Assembly: GCF_003610895.1 (NCBI RefSeq)
Contig: NZ_MCAS01000001.1
Span: forward strand, 372,001-436,000
Direction of reading: 5' to 3'
Source: Paraburkholderia fungorum
Lineage (GTDB): Bacteria > Pseudomonadota > Gammaproteobacteria > Burkholderiales > Burkholderiaceae
Length of the DNA stretch: 64,000 bases
Position numbers and translations under genes: made by a program. Under the pieces are notes generated by a model, which ran no database searches, had not been told where the DNA came from, and saw only the letters and a program-made list of their open reading frames with translations. Of the stretch, positions 51,657-60,646 are shown piece after piece (within the stretch, counting starts at the first letter, position 1; each line of letters opens with the position of its first letter).

Positions 51657-52406
51657 CTAGTTCTCGGTTGGCAGCGGATCGGTCAGCGCAACCGCGCCGG
51701 CCTTCTGCGCCTTCGTGAATCTACCGGCCCGCCTGCGTGTCACGCGCCGCTCCAGGTACTGCGCAAGCTGCGTGAGCGCGTAACAGAGGGCGAAGTAGCT
51801 CAGCGCAAGAATCAGATACACAGGGAACGGTTTCGTCAGCAGCCGGTTATTGATCTGATCCGCCGCGAAAGAGATCTCCTGAACGTTGATGATGTAACCA
51901 AGCGAGGTCTCCTTAACCGTCGAGACGAACTGCGTGACCATGCTCGGCACCACGTTGTAAAGCGCCTGCGGCAGGATCACCGCGCGCATGGTCTTCATAT
52001 AGCTCATGCCGAGTGCTCTCGACGCTTCGGTCTGCCCCTTCGGCAGTCCCTCGATGCCCGCGCGGATGATTTCCCCCAGATAGGCGGAGTCATAGATAAC
52101 CAGCGCGCACAGCATCGTGACAAACCCGGTAACCGGAAAACCGGTCAGAACGGGCACGAGGAAGTACACCCAGAAGATCACCATAAGGAGCGGAATGCCC
52201 CGCACCATGTAAACGAGACCCGTAGCCGGCGCTCGCAGAATCCGGTAAGGGCTGATGCGTGCCAGTGCGACCAGGATGCCCAGTGGAAACGCGATGACGA
52301 GCGCCGAAAGCGACAGTAGTATCGTCAGCACGATGCCGCCTAGCGGACCGTGCGGATACTGTCCGATGAGCAGCAGAGTCCAGTTGTCGCGCAGAATGTC
52401 GAACAT
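51657..52406 (-). CDS. Amino-acid-type ABC transporter permease (second subunit)
   Basis: A 249-residue inner-membrane permease (GltK/HisM-like). Five hydrophobic helices are visible, and the EAA-type loop EASRALGMSYMKTMRAVILPQAL lies near 130. The stop codon is 27 nt before the ATPase start. Confidence 0.9.
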   Translation of the reverse strand: MFDILRDNWTLLLIGQYPHGPLGGIVLTILLSLSALVIAFPLGILVALARISPYRILRAPATGLVYMVRGIPLLMVIFWVYFLVPVLTGFPVTGFVTMLCALVIYDSAYLGEIIRAGIEGLPKGQTEASRALGMSYMKTMRAVILPQALYNVVPSMVTQFVSTVKETSLGYIINVQEISFAADQINNRLLTKPFPVYLILALSYFALCYALTQLAQYLERRVTRRRAGRFTKAQKAGAVALTDPLPTEN

Positions 52407-52407
52407 G

Positions 52408-53109
52408 TCACTTCACTCCCGGAATGCGGTAGTGCGTCGCGATTCTGGCGCCGCACAACATGATGACGAGGGAGAGGCCGAGATACACCACCGTCGCGAC
52501 GAAGTACGATTCAAAGGACAGGAAGGTTTCATTCTCGATCTTGCGCGTGACATACGTCAGCTCGGCCGCGCCGATCGCCATCGCAAGGCTGGTGTTCTTG
52601 AACAGCAATACCGCGTGATTGACCATTGGCGGAATCGCATTGCGCAGCGCCTGCGGCAGCACGACGAAACGCATGCCATTCAGGAAGTTCAAGCCCAGCG
52701 CGCGCGACGCTTCGTACTGGCCGTAGGGAATCGCCCGCAAGCCGCTGCGGATATCTTCCGAGAGATAAGCCGCGCTGCACAAACCGATCGCCACAACCGC
52801 AAAAATGAACTGGCCGTTATAGTTGTTCAGCAGTGTCTGCAACGAGTCCGGCAGGATGTTCGAAATGCCGAAATACCAGAACAGAATCTGGACCAGCATC
52901 GGCACATTGCGGTGATAGGCCACGAACGACGCGACGAACGCCGTCGCAAGACGGTTGTTGGTCAGGCGGATCAGCGTGAGAAGAATGCCCACGGTCAGCG
53001 AGAGAAGCCACGCCAGCGCCGCCATCGCGAGGGTGAGCTCGATCCCATGGAGAAACAGCGCGCCATAGTCGCCTTGCAGCACCGTTGCCAGGTCAAAATG
53101 AAGTTTCAT
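52408..53109 (-). CDS. Amino-acid-type ABC transporter permease (first subunit)
   Basis: A 233-residue inner-membrane permease (GltJ/HisQ-like) with the EAA loop EASRALGLNFLNGMRFVVLPQAL. It is the first gene of the operon, 1 nt from the second permease. Its promoter must lie in the following intergenic region. Confidence 0.9.
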   Translation of the reverse strand: MKLHFDLATVLQGDYGALFLHGIELTLAMAALAWLLSLTVGILLTLIRLTNNRLATAFVASFVAYHRNVPMLVQILFWYFGISNILPDSLQTLLNNYNGQFIFAVVAIGLCSAAYLSEDIRSGLRAIPYGQYEASRALGLNFLNGMRFVVLPQALRNAIPPMVNHAVLLFKNTSLAMAIGAAELTYVTRKIENETFLSFESYFVATVVYLGLSLVIMLCGARIATHYRIPGVK

Positions 53110-53472
53110 GTAGCACGTCCCAATGAATCGGATCGAAGCGACGATCCCGGTCTGACTCGACCTGCGGCACCATCGTTATCCCGCCGGAAGTCGTCGTTGG
53201 CTTCCGTGTTGAGTTGATACTAGCTCGCGAAAAAAGGCTGTTGCAGAGGCCTTTCTTCTGGTGCAATAAGTTTCGGGAATGATGGCTCGGGACGGCTTTC
53301 AGCCGCGGTATAGCGGTGGTTCTGCATGGTGGTTGTCTCCAGTATGCGGCGCCTCTGCGGGCGCCTCATCGGTTGATGCGCCCCCCCTTGAGCGGAGCGC
53401 TTACTGTTGCCGGATAACGGTGCAACAACGCCGGGGAGCAAGGGCGGCGCAGCGTGCCGCGCCGCTCTCCGC
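53110..53472. other. Intergenic region upstream of the ABC operon
   Basis: About 360 nt between the ABC operon start and the 2-hydroxyacid dehydrogenase stop (same direction). It contains short open frames but no gene with a ribosome site. No operator was identified; the ABC operon promoter is expected here. Confidence 0.5.
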
Positions 53473-54483
53473 TCAGGCTGTCGCGGTCGGGCGCGTCAGC
53501 ACCTGCGGGTTCACAGGCGTGGGCGGTTTGCCCGCCGACGCACCGAACCCCAGGGCAGCAATCAAATTGTCTGCGCAAAGCGCCGCCATCGCGCGCCGCG
53601 TACTGACCGACGCACTGCCGATATGCGGCGTCAACACCACATTCTTTTGCGCAAGCAGCGCCGGACAGACAAGCGGTTCGCCCTCGAAAACATCCAGACC
53701 GGCCGCCGCGATGCTGCCTTCGTCGAGCGCCACCGCGAGGGCGGCATCGTCCACCACGCCGCCGCGTGCGATATTGGTCAGCGTCGCGGACGATTTCATC
53801 TGCTTGAGCTCCGCCGCGCCGATCGCATGGTGCGAGCTGGCCGAGTAAGGCACCACGATGATGAGGTGATCCGCCTCGCGCAACAGCGTTTCCTTGTCAA
53901 CATAGCGTGCCCGGCAATTCTCCTCGACATCCGGCGCCAGCGGCGAGCGGTTGTGATAGATCACACGCATGCCAAAGCCGAATGCGCCGCGCCGCGCGAT
54001 CGCCTGCCCGATACGCCCCATGCCGAGAATGCCGAGCGTCGAGCCGTGCACGTCGCTGCCGACGAACATGTCGTAACGCCCGGTTTTGGTCCATTCGCCG
54101 GCGCGCAGAAAGTGTTCCGACTCGGTGATGCGCCGCGCGGTGGCCATCATCAGCGCGAAGCCGAAATCGGCGGTGGTATCGGTGAGGACGTCCGGCGTAT
54201 TCGTCACCAGCACGCCACGCGCGGTACAGGCTTCCACATCGACATTGTTGTAGCCCACACCGATATTGCACACGGCCTTCAACTGCGGACAGGCGTCGAG
54301 CAAGGTCGCGTCGATCCGGTCGCTGCCTGCCGTCATGGCGCCCACTTTCCCTTGCAGGCGGGCAATCAGCTCAGGCTGCGTCCAGATCGTGTCGTCCGGA
54401 TTGTCGGTCACGTCGAAATTCGCGCGCAGGCGATCGACGATGTCCGGAAACGACGCACGGGTAACCAGTACCGATGCATGCAT
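53473..54483 (-). CDS. D-2-hydroxyacid dehydrogenase (2-ketogluconate/glyoxylate reductase-like)
   Basis: A 336-residue NAD(P)-dependent dehydrogenase. Cofactor motif GMGRIG at 154-159, catalytic region IARGGVVDD (Arg), FEGEP (Glu) and TPHIGSAS (His). It begins MHASVLVTR after a perfect AAGGAGG; a much longer open frame upstream is antisense to nothing useful and has non-protein-like composition. It resembles GhrB/TkrA, which reduce 2-keto-D-gluconate, glyoxylate or hydroxypyruvate. The gluconate genes nearby favour 2-ketogluconate (inference). Confidence 0.87.
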   Translation of the reverse strand: MHASVLVTRASFPDIVDRLRANFDVTDNPDDTIWTQPELIARLQGKVGAMTAGSDRIDATLLDACPQLKAVCNIGVGYNNVDVEACTARGVLVTNTPDVLTDTTADFGFALMMATARRITESEHFLRAGEWTKTGRYDMFVGSDVHGSTLGILGMGRIGQAIARRGAFGFGMRVIYHNRSPLAPDVEENCRARYVDKETLLREADHLIIVVPYSASSHHAIGAAELKQMKSSATLTNIARGGVVDDAALAVALDEGSIAAAGLDVFEGEPLVCPALLAQKNVVLTPHIGSASVSTRRAMAALCADNLIAALGFGASAGKPPTPVNPQVLTRPTATA

Positions 54484-54551
54484 GAAAAACCTCCTTGTTG
54501 GGCTCTGATGAACGATCGTCTCGCGCGAACGTCGCGCAAGGGTCAAGCGGG

Positions 54552-57335
54552 TTAGCCGAATGCGCCGACCTCGTGGGTCACCGCAGTCGATATTTCGCGA
54601 ATGCAATCGAATAGCCGCGACATCGGCACAAAAATCTCGGCGTGCTCGCGCGCGTAGGGTCCGGTCGCGCGGGGTCCTGCCGGCTCGGCGTAGTCGAAGG
54701 CAATCGAGTGATCGGCGTTCTCCGGGAATATCTCCGCCAGCAAGGGCAAGACCGCCGGCATGTCGAGGCCGATGATCGCGCTGTGCAATCCTTCCGCCGT
54801 CACACCCGGACGCGGCGCGAACTCGGGAATGTGCGTGGCATGCAGCCAGATCCGATGAATCAGCGCGAGCCGCAGCGCGTGCAGCAGCGTTTCCCGATCG
54901 CTCATCCCCACACGCTCCGGCCATGCGGCGCGCAGGGCGAGATCGTCGGCGAGCGCGCGGCGAAACATCGCCTGTAAAGCGGCCGATGCGCCAGGCCGAT
55001 CGAGCGTCGAGGCGACCGCAAGCAACGCGACGCGATGATCTTCGTCCGCGGCATGAAGCGCGCGATCGAGCCACATGCCGGGGTCCAGTGTCGAGACGAC
55101 CGCTCGAAGCACTTCGATGTCCGAATGGGTGAGCGCACAGCGCGCAAAGTCGAGCGCGCGGCGAAAGCGGCGGCTGCCGTTGCGCATCTGCGTGAACACC
55201 TCGGGTTGCCGGGCGGCCGCCGCGCCGAGCCCGTGTAATGTGTTCGCGCACCAGCCGAACTGCTGCAAGATCGCGTTGTTCGGAATGGCCCGCAACTCGC
55301 GCGGATGATTGATACGCGTGCGCGCGGCCGCGCCGTCGCTCTGCCGCGCGGCGGGCCGCGATCCTGTACGGTCCAGCAGCGCCGGGCCGAATGCACCGAG
55401 AATCGCGGTGTACCCAGCGTCTTCGACGAGCTCCGTCATCGTGGCGCGGATCGAACCGAAGAAGTCGCTTGCAAAGTCCGGATCGGCGTAGATGGGATCG
55501 TCAACCGGGCCGACCGGTCGATGGAATGCGTGCTCAGCGAGGCGCGCGACAGTCGCGAGGGCCAGTTCACGCGTACCGAACAGCAGATAACCGTCGCCAC
55601 CCTGAAACGCGCTTTCTTCGCGGACCGGATGGCCCGCGTCGTTGAGCGCGTGCCGTGACGCCGTTGGAGAAAGATACTTGAGACGGTCGGCCAGCGAGCC
55701 AGGATGCGCGCCCCGCCCAATGCTCTCGCCATGCGTGTCGAACAGCACGACCTCGACACCGTGAATGCCGTGCCGTGCGAGTGTCTGTGCAATCTTCAGC
55801 CGCAGCCGTTCAATCAGAAAGCTGGCGGCCAATTGGCCGACATAGCGCCCGGAGTCGGAGTAGCCGAACTGCAATGCGATACGTCCATGCAGTTGCACAT
55901 AGGCGCGGTAATGCGCGCTATTGAGCGCTTCGTCGAGCACATGCGCGCCATGTTCGAGCGCTTCCGCCGTTTCGAACAGCGGGCTGATTTCGATGTGCCG
56001 TTCAACGCCAAACAGCTTCGCGAGCCACAAAGCGGTGAGCAGGGTGTAGCCGCTTTCGGTCTCCGCGATCAGGAGACGCACCGGCGTCGAGCTGTCGATA
56101 TGCTTCACCAGTTGCGCGACCGTCATCATCATCCGCACCGCCGTGGCCTGCTCGACCAGCAGCGAGCCGAAGTCGACCGGAACGGCTTCCACCTTGTCGA
56201 GCGCCACATTGATTGCGGCCAGCATGGCGCGGCGATGCGAAGGTGCATCCACGGGATCGACAATGTTCAGGCGATGACGCGCTGCATTGTGCAACTGGGT
56301 GGCATTCAGGCGGACGTGCGTATGGGCGAGCGCCAAGCCATGCGCGGCGAGACCCGCGCGCGCGACGCACAAAGCGAGCCGTTCGCTGCCGGCCGCCTGT
56401 GCGATTGCGTCTTCGAACAGCGCGAGCAACGGTGCCGACGAAACGCATGCTTCGTCGCGACGCTCGATCAGGGTCCGCGCGAAATGCGACACGCGTTGCG
56501 GGTCCGGGCTCGACGGGCATGCCGCGATCTGCAAATCGAGCGCCGCGAGCGCGGTGTCGACGCGGCACGAGAGCGGCCGCGCGCTCGCAATTTCCAGCAG
56601 TTGCGTACGAAGCCGCGCCAGCTGAAGACGCTTGATATGCAGCCGCAGGCGCAAGGTATCCCACCAGCCGATGTCCGTGCGCCCATCCGTGTCGTAGCCG
56701 ACCCACGTCGAAATCACCAGCGGCCGCGGAACCAGGGTTGTCCAGCGCTCGGGCCATGCGTCGCGCGCCGCCGATAACAACGCGGCGTTGAAGCGATCCA
56801 GCGCATCACGGCCGTTGGCGATCGCGACAGCAGCCTGCTCGAATTCGTCGACCAGCGTGACCGGTAGAGGCCGGTGCGATTCGAACCGCTCCAGCATGGC
56901 GCCGCACGCGTGTTCCGCGAGATGCCGCCCGACCTGCGGCGGCAGCGCAAACGTTGGATGGCCCGTAAATACCGCGGCATAGCGCGTGCGCTCCAGCTGA
57001 GCACGAAACTCGTCCCATCCGAGTTTGTCTTTCGAAGCGCCCGAAAACAGCACGTTGCGCGCAACCTCGGCCAACGCGTTTTCATTCACGTCCGGATCGA
57101 CACTGCCGACGTAGCGTGCAAGACGCGCGGCACGATCCGAGAACGCCTGGTCGCGAAGGTAGCGGATCAGCGCCACGACAGCATCGTGGTCGATCTCATC
57201 GCTCTCGATCCGCCGCATGACGTCGAACGCGATCGACAGAACCGGATTGCCGAACGGATCGCCGCTCACCCGGGCGCGGGTGCGGGCTACCAGTGCGAAC
57301 AGCTGGTCTGCCAGGGCGGCGGGATTCGAAGACAT
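54552..57335 (-). CDS. Phosphoenolpyruvate-carboxylase-family protein with altered active-site motifs
   Basis: A 927-residue protein aligning in motif order with PEPC: FTGHPTF with His126 (canonical LTAHPTE), VGYDTDGR at 212-218 (canonical GGDRDGNP), QFGYSDSGRYVG at 489-500 (canonical GYSDSxKDxG), FDTHGESIGRG at 532-542 (canonical HGRGGxxGRGG), then GSRPAAR and LRAIPNN. The catalytic His is kept, but the Lys of the SDSxK loop is Arg, the Arg of GGDRDG is Thr and the HGRGG loop is shortened. It may carboxylate a different substrate or be regulatory. It follows an SDR gene and shares its LysR-type promoter with the carboxylase operon. In the first assembly step of that pathway it could feed carbon, but this is inference. 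Confidence 0.78.
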   Translation of the reverse strand: MSSNPAALADQLFALVARTRARVSGDPFGNPVLSIAFDVMRRIESDEIDHDAVVALIRYLRDQAFSDRAARLARYVGSVDPDVNENALAEVARNVLFSGASKDKLGWDEFRAQLERTRYAAVFTGHPTFALPPQVGRHLAEHACGAMLERFESHRPLPVTLVDEFEQAAVAIANGRDALDRFNAALLSAARDAWPERWTTLVPRPLVISTWVGYDTDGRTDIGWWDTLRLRLHIKRLQLARLRTQLLEIASARPLSCRVDTALAALDLQIAACPSSPDPQRVSHFARTLIERRDEACVSSAPLLALFEDAIAQAAGSERLALCVARAGLAAHGLALAHTHVRLNATQLHNAARHRLNIVDPVDAPSHRRAMLAAINVALDKVEAVPVDFGSLLVEQATAVRMMMTVAQLVKHIDSSTPVRLLIAETESGYTLLTALWLAKLFGVERHIEISPLFETAEALEHGAHVLDEALNSAHYRAYVQLHGRIALQFGYSDSGRYVGQLAASFLIERLRLKIAQTLARHGIHGVEVVLFDTHGESIGRGAHPGSLADRLKYLSPTASRHALNDAGHPVREESAFQGGDGYLLFGTRELALATVARLAEHAFHRPVGPVDDPIYADPDFASDFFGSIRATMTELVEDAGYTAILGAFGPALLDRTGSRPAARQSDGAAARTRINHPRELRAIPNNAILQQFGWCANTLHGLGAAAARQPEVFTQMRNGSRRFRRALDFARCALTHSDIEVLRAVVSTLDPGMWLDRALHAADEDHRVALLAVASTLDRPGASAALQAMFRRALADDLALRAAWPERVGMSDRETLLHALRLALIHRIWLHATHIPEFAPRPGVTAEGLHSAIIGLDMPAVLPLLAEIFPENADHSIAFDYAEPAGPRATGPYAREHAEIFVPMSRLFDCIREISTAVTHEVGAFG

Positions 57336-57343
57336 GCTGACAC

Positions 57344-58102
57344 TTACTCGTCGTGGTCGGCCGGATTGCGCTTGATCGTCGTCAGGCCGCCCGGCACCTG
57401 CAGCGTGGGCAGAATCTCCATATTGCTGATGTTGACGGCGAGCGGCGCGGCGATCGCAAAGGCGATGGCATCGGCAATATCGGACGGCAGCGGCAATTCG
57501 AAGCCGTCGATAAACTGCTTGCGCGCCGCCTCAATGTCGCCGTGCACGTGGCCAAAGATATCGGTGGCGACCCGGCCCGGACAGATCTCCGTCACACGCA
57601 CACGCTTACCGGTCGCGTCCACGCGCAGTTGGCGCGACAACGCATGAATGCCGGCTTTCGTCGCGTGATAAATGGAGTTGCCGTTGAAATTGTAGATCGC
57701 CGCGATCGAACTGATGTTGACGATATGACCGCGATCGCGCGCCACCATGCCCGGCATGGTCAGCCGCACGAGATGCAGAACCGCTTGCAGATTGACTTCC
57801 ACCTGCACGTCGATGTCTTCGACACCCGCGTCGAGAATCGAACCCTTGCGCGATACGCCGGCGTTGTTCACGACGATATCGAACGGCACGTCCTGTGTGA
57901 GCTTCGTGACGGCCGGCAGATCGCACACGTCGATCGCGTGCGGGATGCAACCGGTTCGCTCGGCCAGCTCGTTCAGACGATCAGCGTTGCGGGCGAGCGC
58001 GTGCACTTCGAGTCCTTCGCGGCAGAAGCGCTCGACGATCGCAGCGCCCATTCCGGTCGAAGCGCCTGTCACCAGCGCGGTCTTATAGTCTGAAAACGGC
58101 AT
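57344..58102 (-). CDS. SDR-family oxidoreductase
   Basis: A 252-residue short-chain dehydrogenase: TGASTGMG at 12-19, NNAG at 79-82, ISS at 130-132, Tyr145 and Lys149 (YHATK). The sequence resembles YdfG-type 3-hydroxy acid dehydrogenases (serine/threonine class), although the substrate is uncertain. It is the first gene of the operon with the PEPC-like gene, 8 nt apart, under the promoter at 58165-58227. Confidence 0.83.
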   Translation of the reverse strand: MPFSDYKTALVTGASTGMGAAIVERFCREGLEVHALARNADRLNELAERTGCIPHAIDVCDLPAVTKLTQDVPFDIVVNNAGVSRKGSILDAGVEDIDVQVEVNLQAVLHLVRLTMPGMVARDRGHIVNISSIAAIYNFNGNSIYHATKAGIHALSRQLRVDATGKRVRVTEICPGRVATDIFGHVHGDIEAARKQFIDGFELPLPSDIADAIAFAIAAPLAVNISNMEILPTLQVPGGLTTIKRNPADHDE

Positions 58103-58164
58103 GAGTAACCTCTATCTTGTTCTGAACGGTCGCCCTTCGAGGCGTGCGATGAGCCTGTTACCAA

Positions 58165-58227
58165 TGTATACGCCGGGAAAACACGGAGCAAAGACGGATT
58201 GGCTTTGTAGCGATAAGACTGGCTTAT
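58165..58227 (-). promoter_or_regulatory. LysR-type promoter 1 (SDR-PEPC-like operon)
   Basis: Reading on the minus strand, an ATAAG-N5-CTTAT box (58227-58213) is followed by CGCTACAAAGCCAA, CCGTCTT and a -10-like TATACA (58170-58165). The whole block is collinear with 63421-63483 at a constant 5256-nt offset, with 26 of 27 bases identical at 58191-58217. It is about 110 nt upstream of the SDR start. Confidence 0.65.
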
Positions 58228-58309
58228 GGTTGGACGGCGGGTTGAACCGCGGGCCGGCCTGCGAGTTGAACCACCCGCCCTGCCCAACGCCGATTGCCCG
58301 CCGCGGCGC

Positions 58310-59077
58310 CTAGCGAACGAGTTGCGACACGGGCACGACCCGTCCGCCCGCCGATTCGATCACACCGCGCACCGTGCGCGCGAGTTCGACGGCGCCGGGC
58401 GTATCGCCGTGCAGCAGGATCGACTGGACCGCAACCTTGAGCTTATTGCCCGTGATCGTCGTAATCGTGCCCTCTTCGAGTAACGCTTTAACGCGCACCA
58501 GGACGGCGGCACGGTCCTTGATGACCGCGCCGTCCAGCTTGCGCGACACCAGTGCGCCCTGATCGTCGTAGGCACGGTCGGCAAGGAACGTGTTCGCCGT
58601 ACGGATCCCGATGCGCTCGGCGGCCCGTTCGATCTCCGTATTCGTGGACACGCTGATGATCAGATCGCGATCGAATTCCGCAACCGCCCGCACGAGCGGC
58701 TCCGCCAGTTCATACGACGCTGCCGCCATATTGCCGAGCGCGCCGTGAAAACTCATGTGCGTGACGTGATGTCCCGCCGCTTTCGCGATGCCCGCGAGCG
58801 CGCCCAGTTGATACACCACGTAATTCGCCAGTTCGAGCGGGTCCGCCTGAATCTGCCGCCGGCCGAACCCCATCAGGTCGGGAAAGCCGACATGCGCGCC
58901 TACATCGATCTGGCGCGCCAACGCCATGCGCACCGTCTTGTCCATAATGACCGGGTCGCCCGCGTGATAGCCGCATGCGACGTTCGCAGACGAAACGATA
59001 TCGAGCATCGCTTCGTCTTCGCCCATCCGGTACGGCCCGAAGCCTTCGCCCAGGTCCGCGTTCAGATCGATTTCCAC
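58310..59077 (-). CDS. pxpA: 5-oxoprolinase subunit A (LamB/YcsF family)
   Basis: A 255-residue protein with the family hallmark IDLNADLGEGFG, the metal-site SANVACGYHAGDP and HMSFHGALGN. The GTG at 59077 is chosen, with GGAG about 8 nt upstream, because it starts directly before EIDLNADLG. With PxpB/PxpC it forms the prokaryotic ATP-dependent 5-oxoprolinase; in operons with biotin carboxylase genes it may instead act on an unknown amide or carboxylated substrate. Confidence 0.88.
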   Translation of the reverse strand: MEIDLNADLGEGFGPYRMGEDEAMLDIVSSANVACGYHAGDPVIMDKTVRMALARQIDVGAHVGFPDLMGFGRRQIQADPLELANYVVYQLGALAGIAKAAGHHVTHMSFHGALGNMAAASYELAEPLVRAVAEFDRDLIISVSTNTEIERAAERIGIRTANTFLADRAYDDQGALVSRKLDGAVIKDRAAVLVRVKALLEEGTITTITGNKLKVAVQSILLHGDTPGAVELARTVRGVIESAGGRVVPVSQLVR

Positions 59078-59158
59078 AATCCACTCTCCATTCTTCAGGC
59101 GCTCCGTGCCGGTAATCCGCAGCGGGCAACGCCGGCTCAATTTCAATTGTCGATACGT

Positions 59159-59626
59159 CTACGCCAACGGCGAAAGCTCCATCAAACGGGTTCCATAGCC
59201 AACCGTCGCACCATGCGCGGCGGCGATCCGTTTGACCACGCCTGCCACTGGCGCGACCACCGGCACGCACAGCTGCGCAATCTGCAGCAGGCCGACGATC
59301 TCGCCGGCCTTCACCGGCACGCCTTCATTGACCATCGGCGTTGAACGCGCCGGATGCGTGGTCAGAAAGATGCCGGCCGACTTCGCGGTGATGCCGACGG
59401 ACTGTTCGTTCGCCAAACTTTCCGGCGTGCCCGTGCGCCCCGTCCGGATGACAGGCGCGGCCGCCGTCGCCGCCGCGTCCACGCCCGCAACGCAGGAAAC
59501 CTGCTCCATCGTCAAACGAACCGTCGCCCCGGGTTTGCTGATTTCGATGAACTCGATATCGACGGCTGCCAGCCACGACGTGATTTGCCGAAGCTCGCCG
59601 ATATCCACTTCGATTTTTTGTGTCAT
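59159..59626 (-). CDS. Biotinyl-domain-like protein lacking the biotin lysine
   Basis: A 155-residue protein. Residues 1-45 resemble the AccB N-terminus (IEFIEISKPGATVRLTME), and 75-155 resemble a biotinyl domain (VGITAKSAGIFLTTHP ... VKAGEIVGLLQIAQLCVPVVAPVAGVV). At the position of the EAMKM loop it reads QIAQLC, so the modified Lys is Gln118. The operon has a second, canonical BCCP. This copy may be a scaffold or assembly partner, or a decayed duplicate; the intact frame and operon position argue against decay. Confidence 0.75.
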   Translation of the reverse strand: MTQKIEVDIGELRQITSWLAAVDIEFIEISKPGATVRLTMEQVSCVAGVDAAATAAAPVIRTGRTGTPESLANEQSVGITAKSAGIFLTTHPARSTPMVNEGVPVKAGEIVGLLQIAQLCVPVVAPVAGVVKRIAAAHGATVGYGTRLMELSPLA

Positions 59627-59629
59627 GTT

Positions 59630-60646
59630 TCAGTGTCGGGAGGGACGGAACAGCGCAATAAGATTGCGCACCTTGACGAGATAGCCTTGCAGCTCTTCCA
59701 GCGCGATAACGGCGTCCGCATACGTCGTCTGAACGAAGCGAATCTTCGTACCAATGCGCGCTTGTGCAAGCCGCCACAAATCGGCTTCGATCACGGTGCC
59801 GATCTTCGGATAGCCGCCCGAAGGCTGCGCGTCCCGAAGCTGGATGATCGGCTGTCCGCTATGCGGCACCTGGATCACACCCGGCACGATCCCATGTGAA
59901 CGCTTTTCGATCGCGTGCGCCGCAACCAGAGTCGGACCGGCCAGGCGATAGCCGTACCGGTCGCTCTGCGGCGTCACTTTCCAGCCATCGCGCCAGAACG
60001 CTTCCAGCGATTCCGGCTGATAGCAGTCGTATTCCGCGGCAGGCAGCACGCGCACCACGGTTTCGCCTGCGTCCGCGGCGGGCAGGGCTAATGGAGCCGG
60101 CAACGCGTACTCGGGCGGTACGGTGCCGAATCCCGTCGCGTTGGCGGGATCCTGCAGCATGGCCGGGCTTGCCGCGCCGGCCAGTCCGAGGGCCTTCACC
60201 ACATCGCCCTTCTGCAACTGGCGGCCGTTGTAGCCGCCGAACTGGCCGCGCAATTGCGTACTGCGCGAACCGAGCACCACGGGCACATCCACGCCGCCCG
60301 CCAGCGACAGATAGCAGCGAGTGCCGCTAGTCGGCACGCCGATCGTCAACACGTCGCCCTGTTTCGCCTGCACGGTCCACCACGGCAGCACCGGACGGTC
60401 GCCCAGGTGAGCCGAACAATCCGCGCCGGTGACGGCGAACGCAAGGTCTTCGAGGAAGCGGATACGGAACGGAAACATCGGGATCTCTATGCCGGCCGCG
60501 TCGTCCGGATTGCCAAGCAATAGATTACCGATCGCGAGCGCGAGGCGGTCCATCGCGCCGGCCGTCCCAACGCCGTAACGCAGATAGCCTTCACGCCCCT
60601 GGTCCTGCACCGTCGCGAGTGCGGCCGAAGACAAGATCTCGATCAT
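59630..60646 (-). CDS. pxpC: 5-oxoprolinase subunit C / biotin-dependent carboxyltransferase-family protein
   Basis: A 338-residue protein of the AHS2/KipA family. Typical blocks are ATVQDQGREGYLRYG at the N-terminus, GAMDRLALAIGNLL, and RCYLSLAGGVDVPVVLGSRST. It lies 3 nt from the degenerate biotinyl gene and overlaps pxpB by 4 nt. Confidence 0.88.
   Translation of the reverse strand: MIEILSSAALATVQDQGREGYLRYGVGTAGAMDRLALAIGNLLLGNPDDAAGIEIPMFPFRIRFLEDLAFAVTGADCSAHLGDRPVLPWWTVQAKQGDVLTIGVPTSGTRCYLSLAGGVDVPVVLGSRSTQLRGQFGGYNGRQLQKGDVVKALGLAGAASPAMLQDPANATGFGTVPPEYALPAPLALPAADAGETVVRVLPAAEYDCYQPESLEAFWRDGWKVTPQSDRYGYRLAGPTLVAAHAIEKRSHGIVPGVIQVPHSGQPIIQLRDAQPSGGYPKIGTVIEADLWRLAQARIGTKIRFVQTTYADAVIALEELQGYLVKVRNLIALFRPSRH

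Noticed and set aside
50904..52319. 471-codon open frame antisense to the ABC ATPase and permease genes
   Set aside because: No motifs, very Arg/His-rich; the minus-strand genes have full family signatures.
54484..55251. N-terminal extension of the 2-hydroxyacid dehydrogenase frame
   Set aside because: The extension lies inside the PEPC-like gene in another frame and is Arg-rich; a perfect AAGGAGG site fixes the start at 54483.
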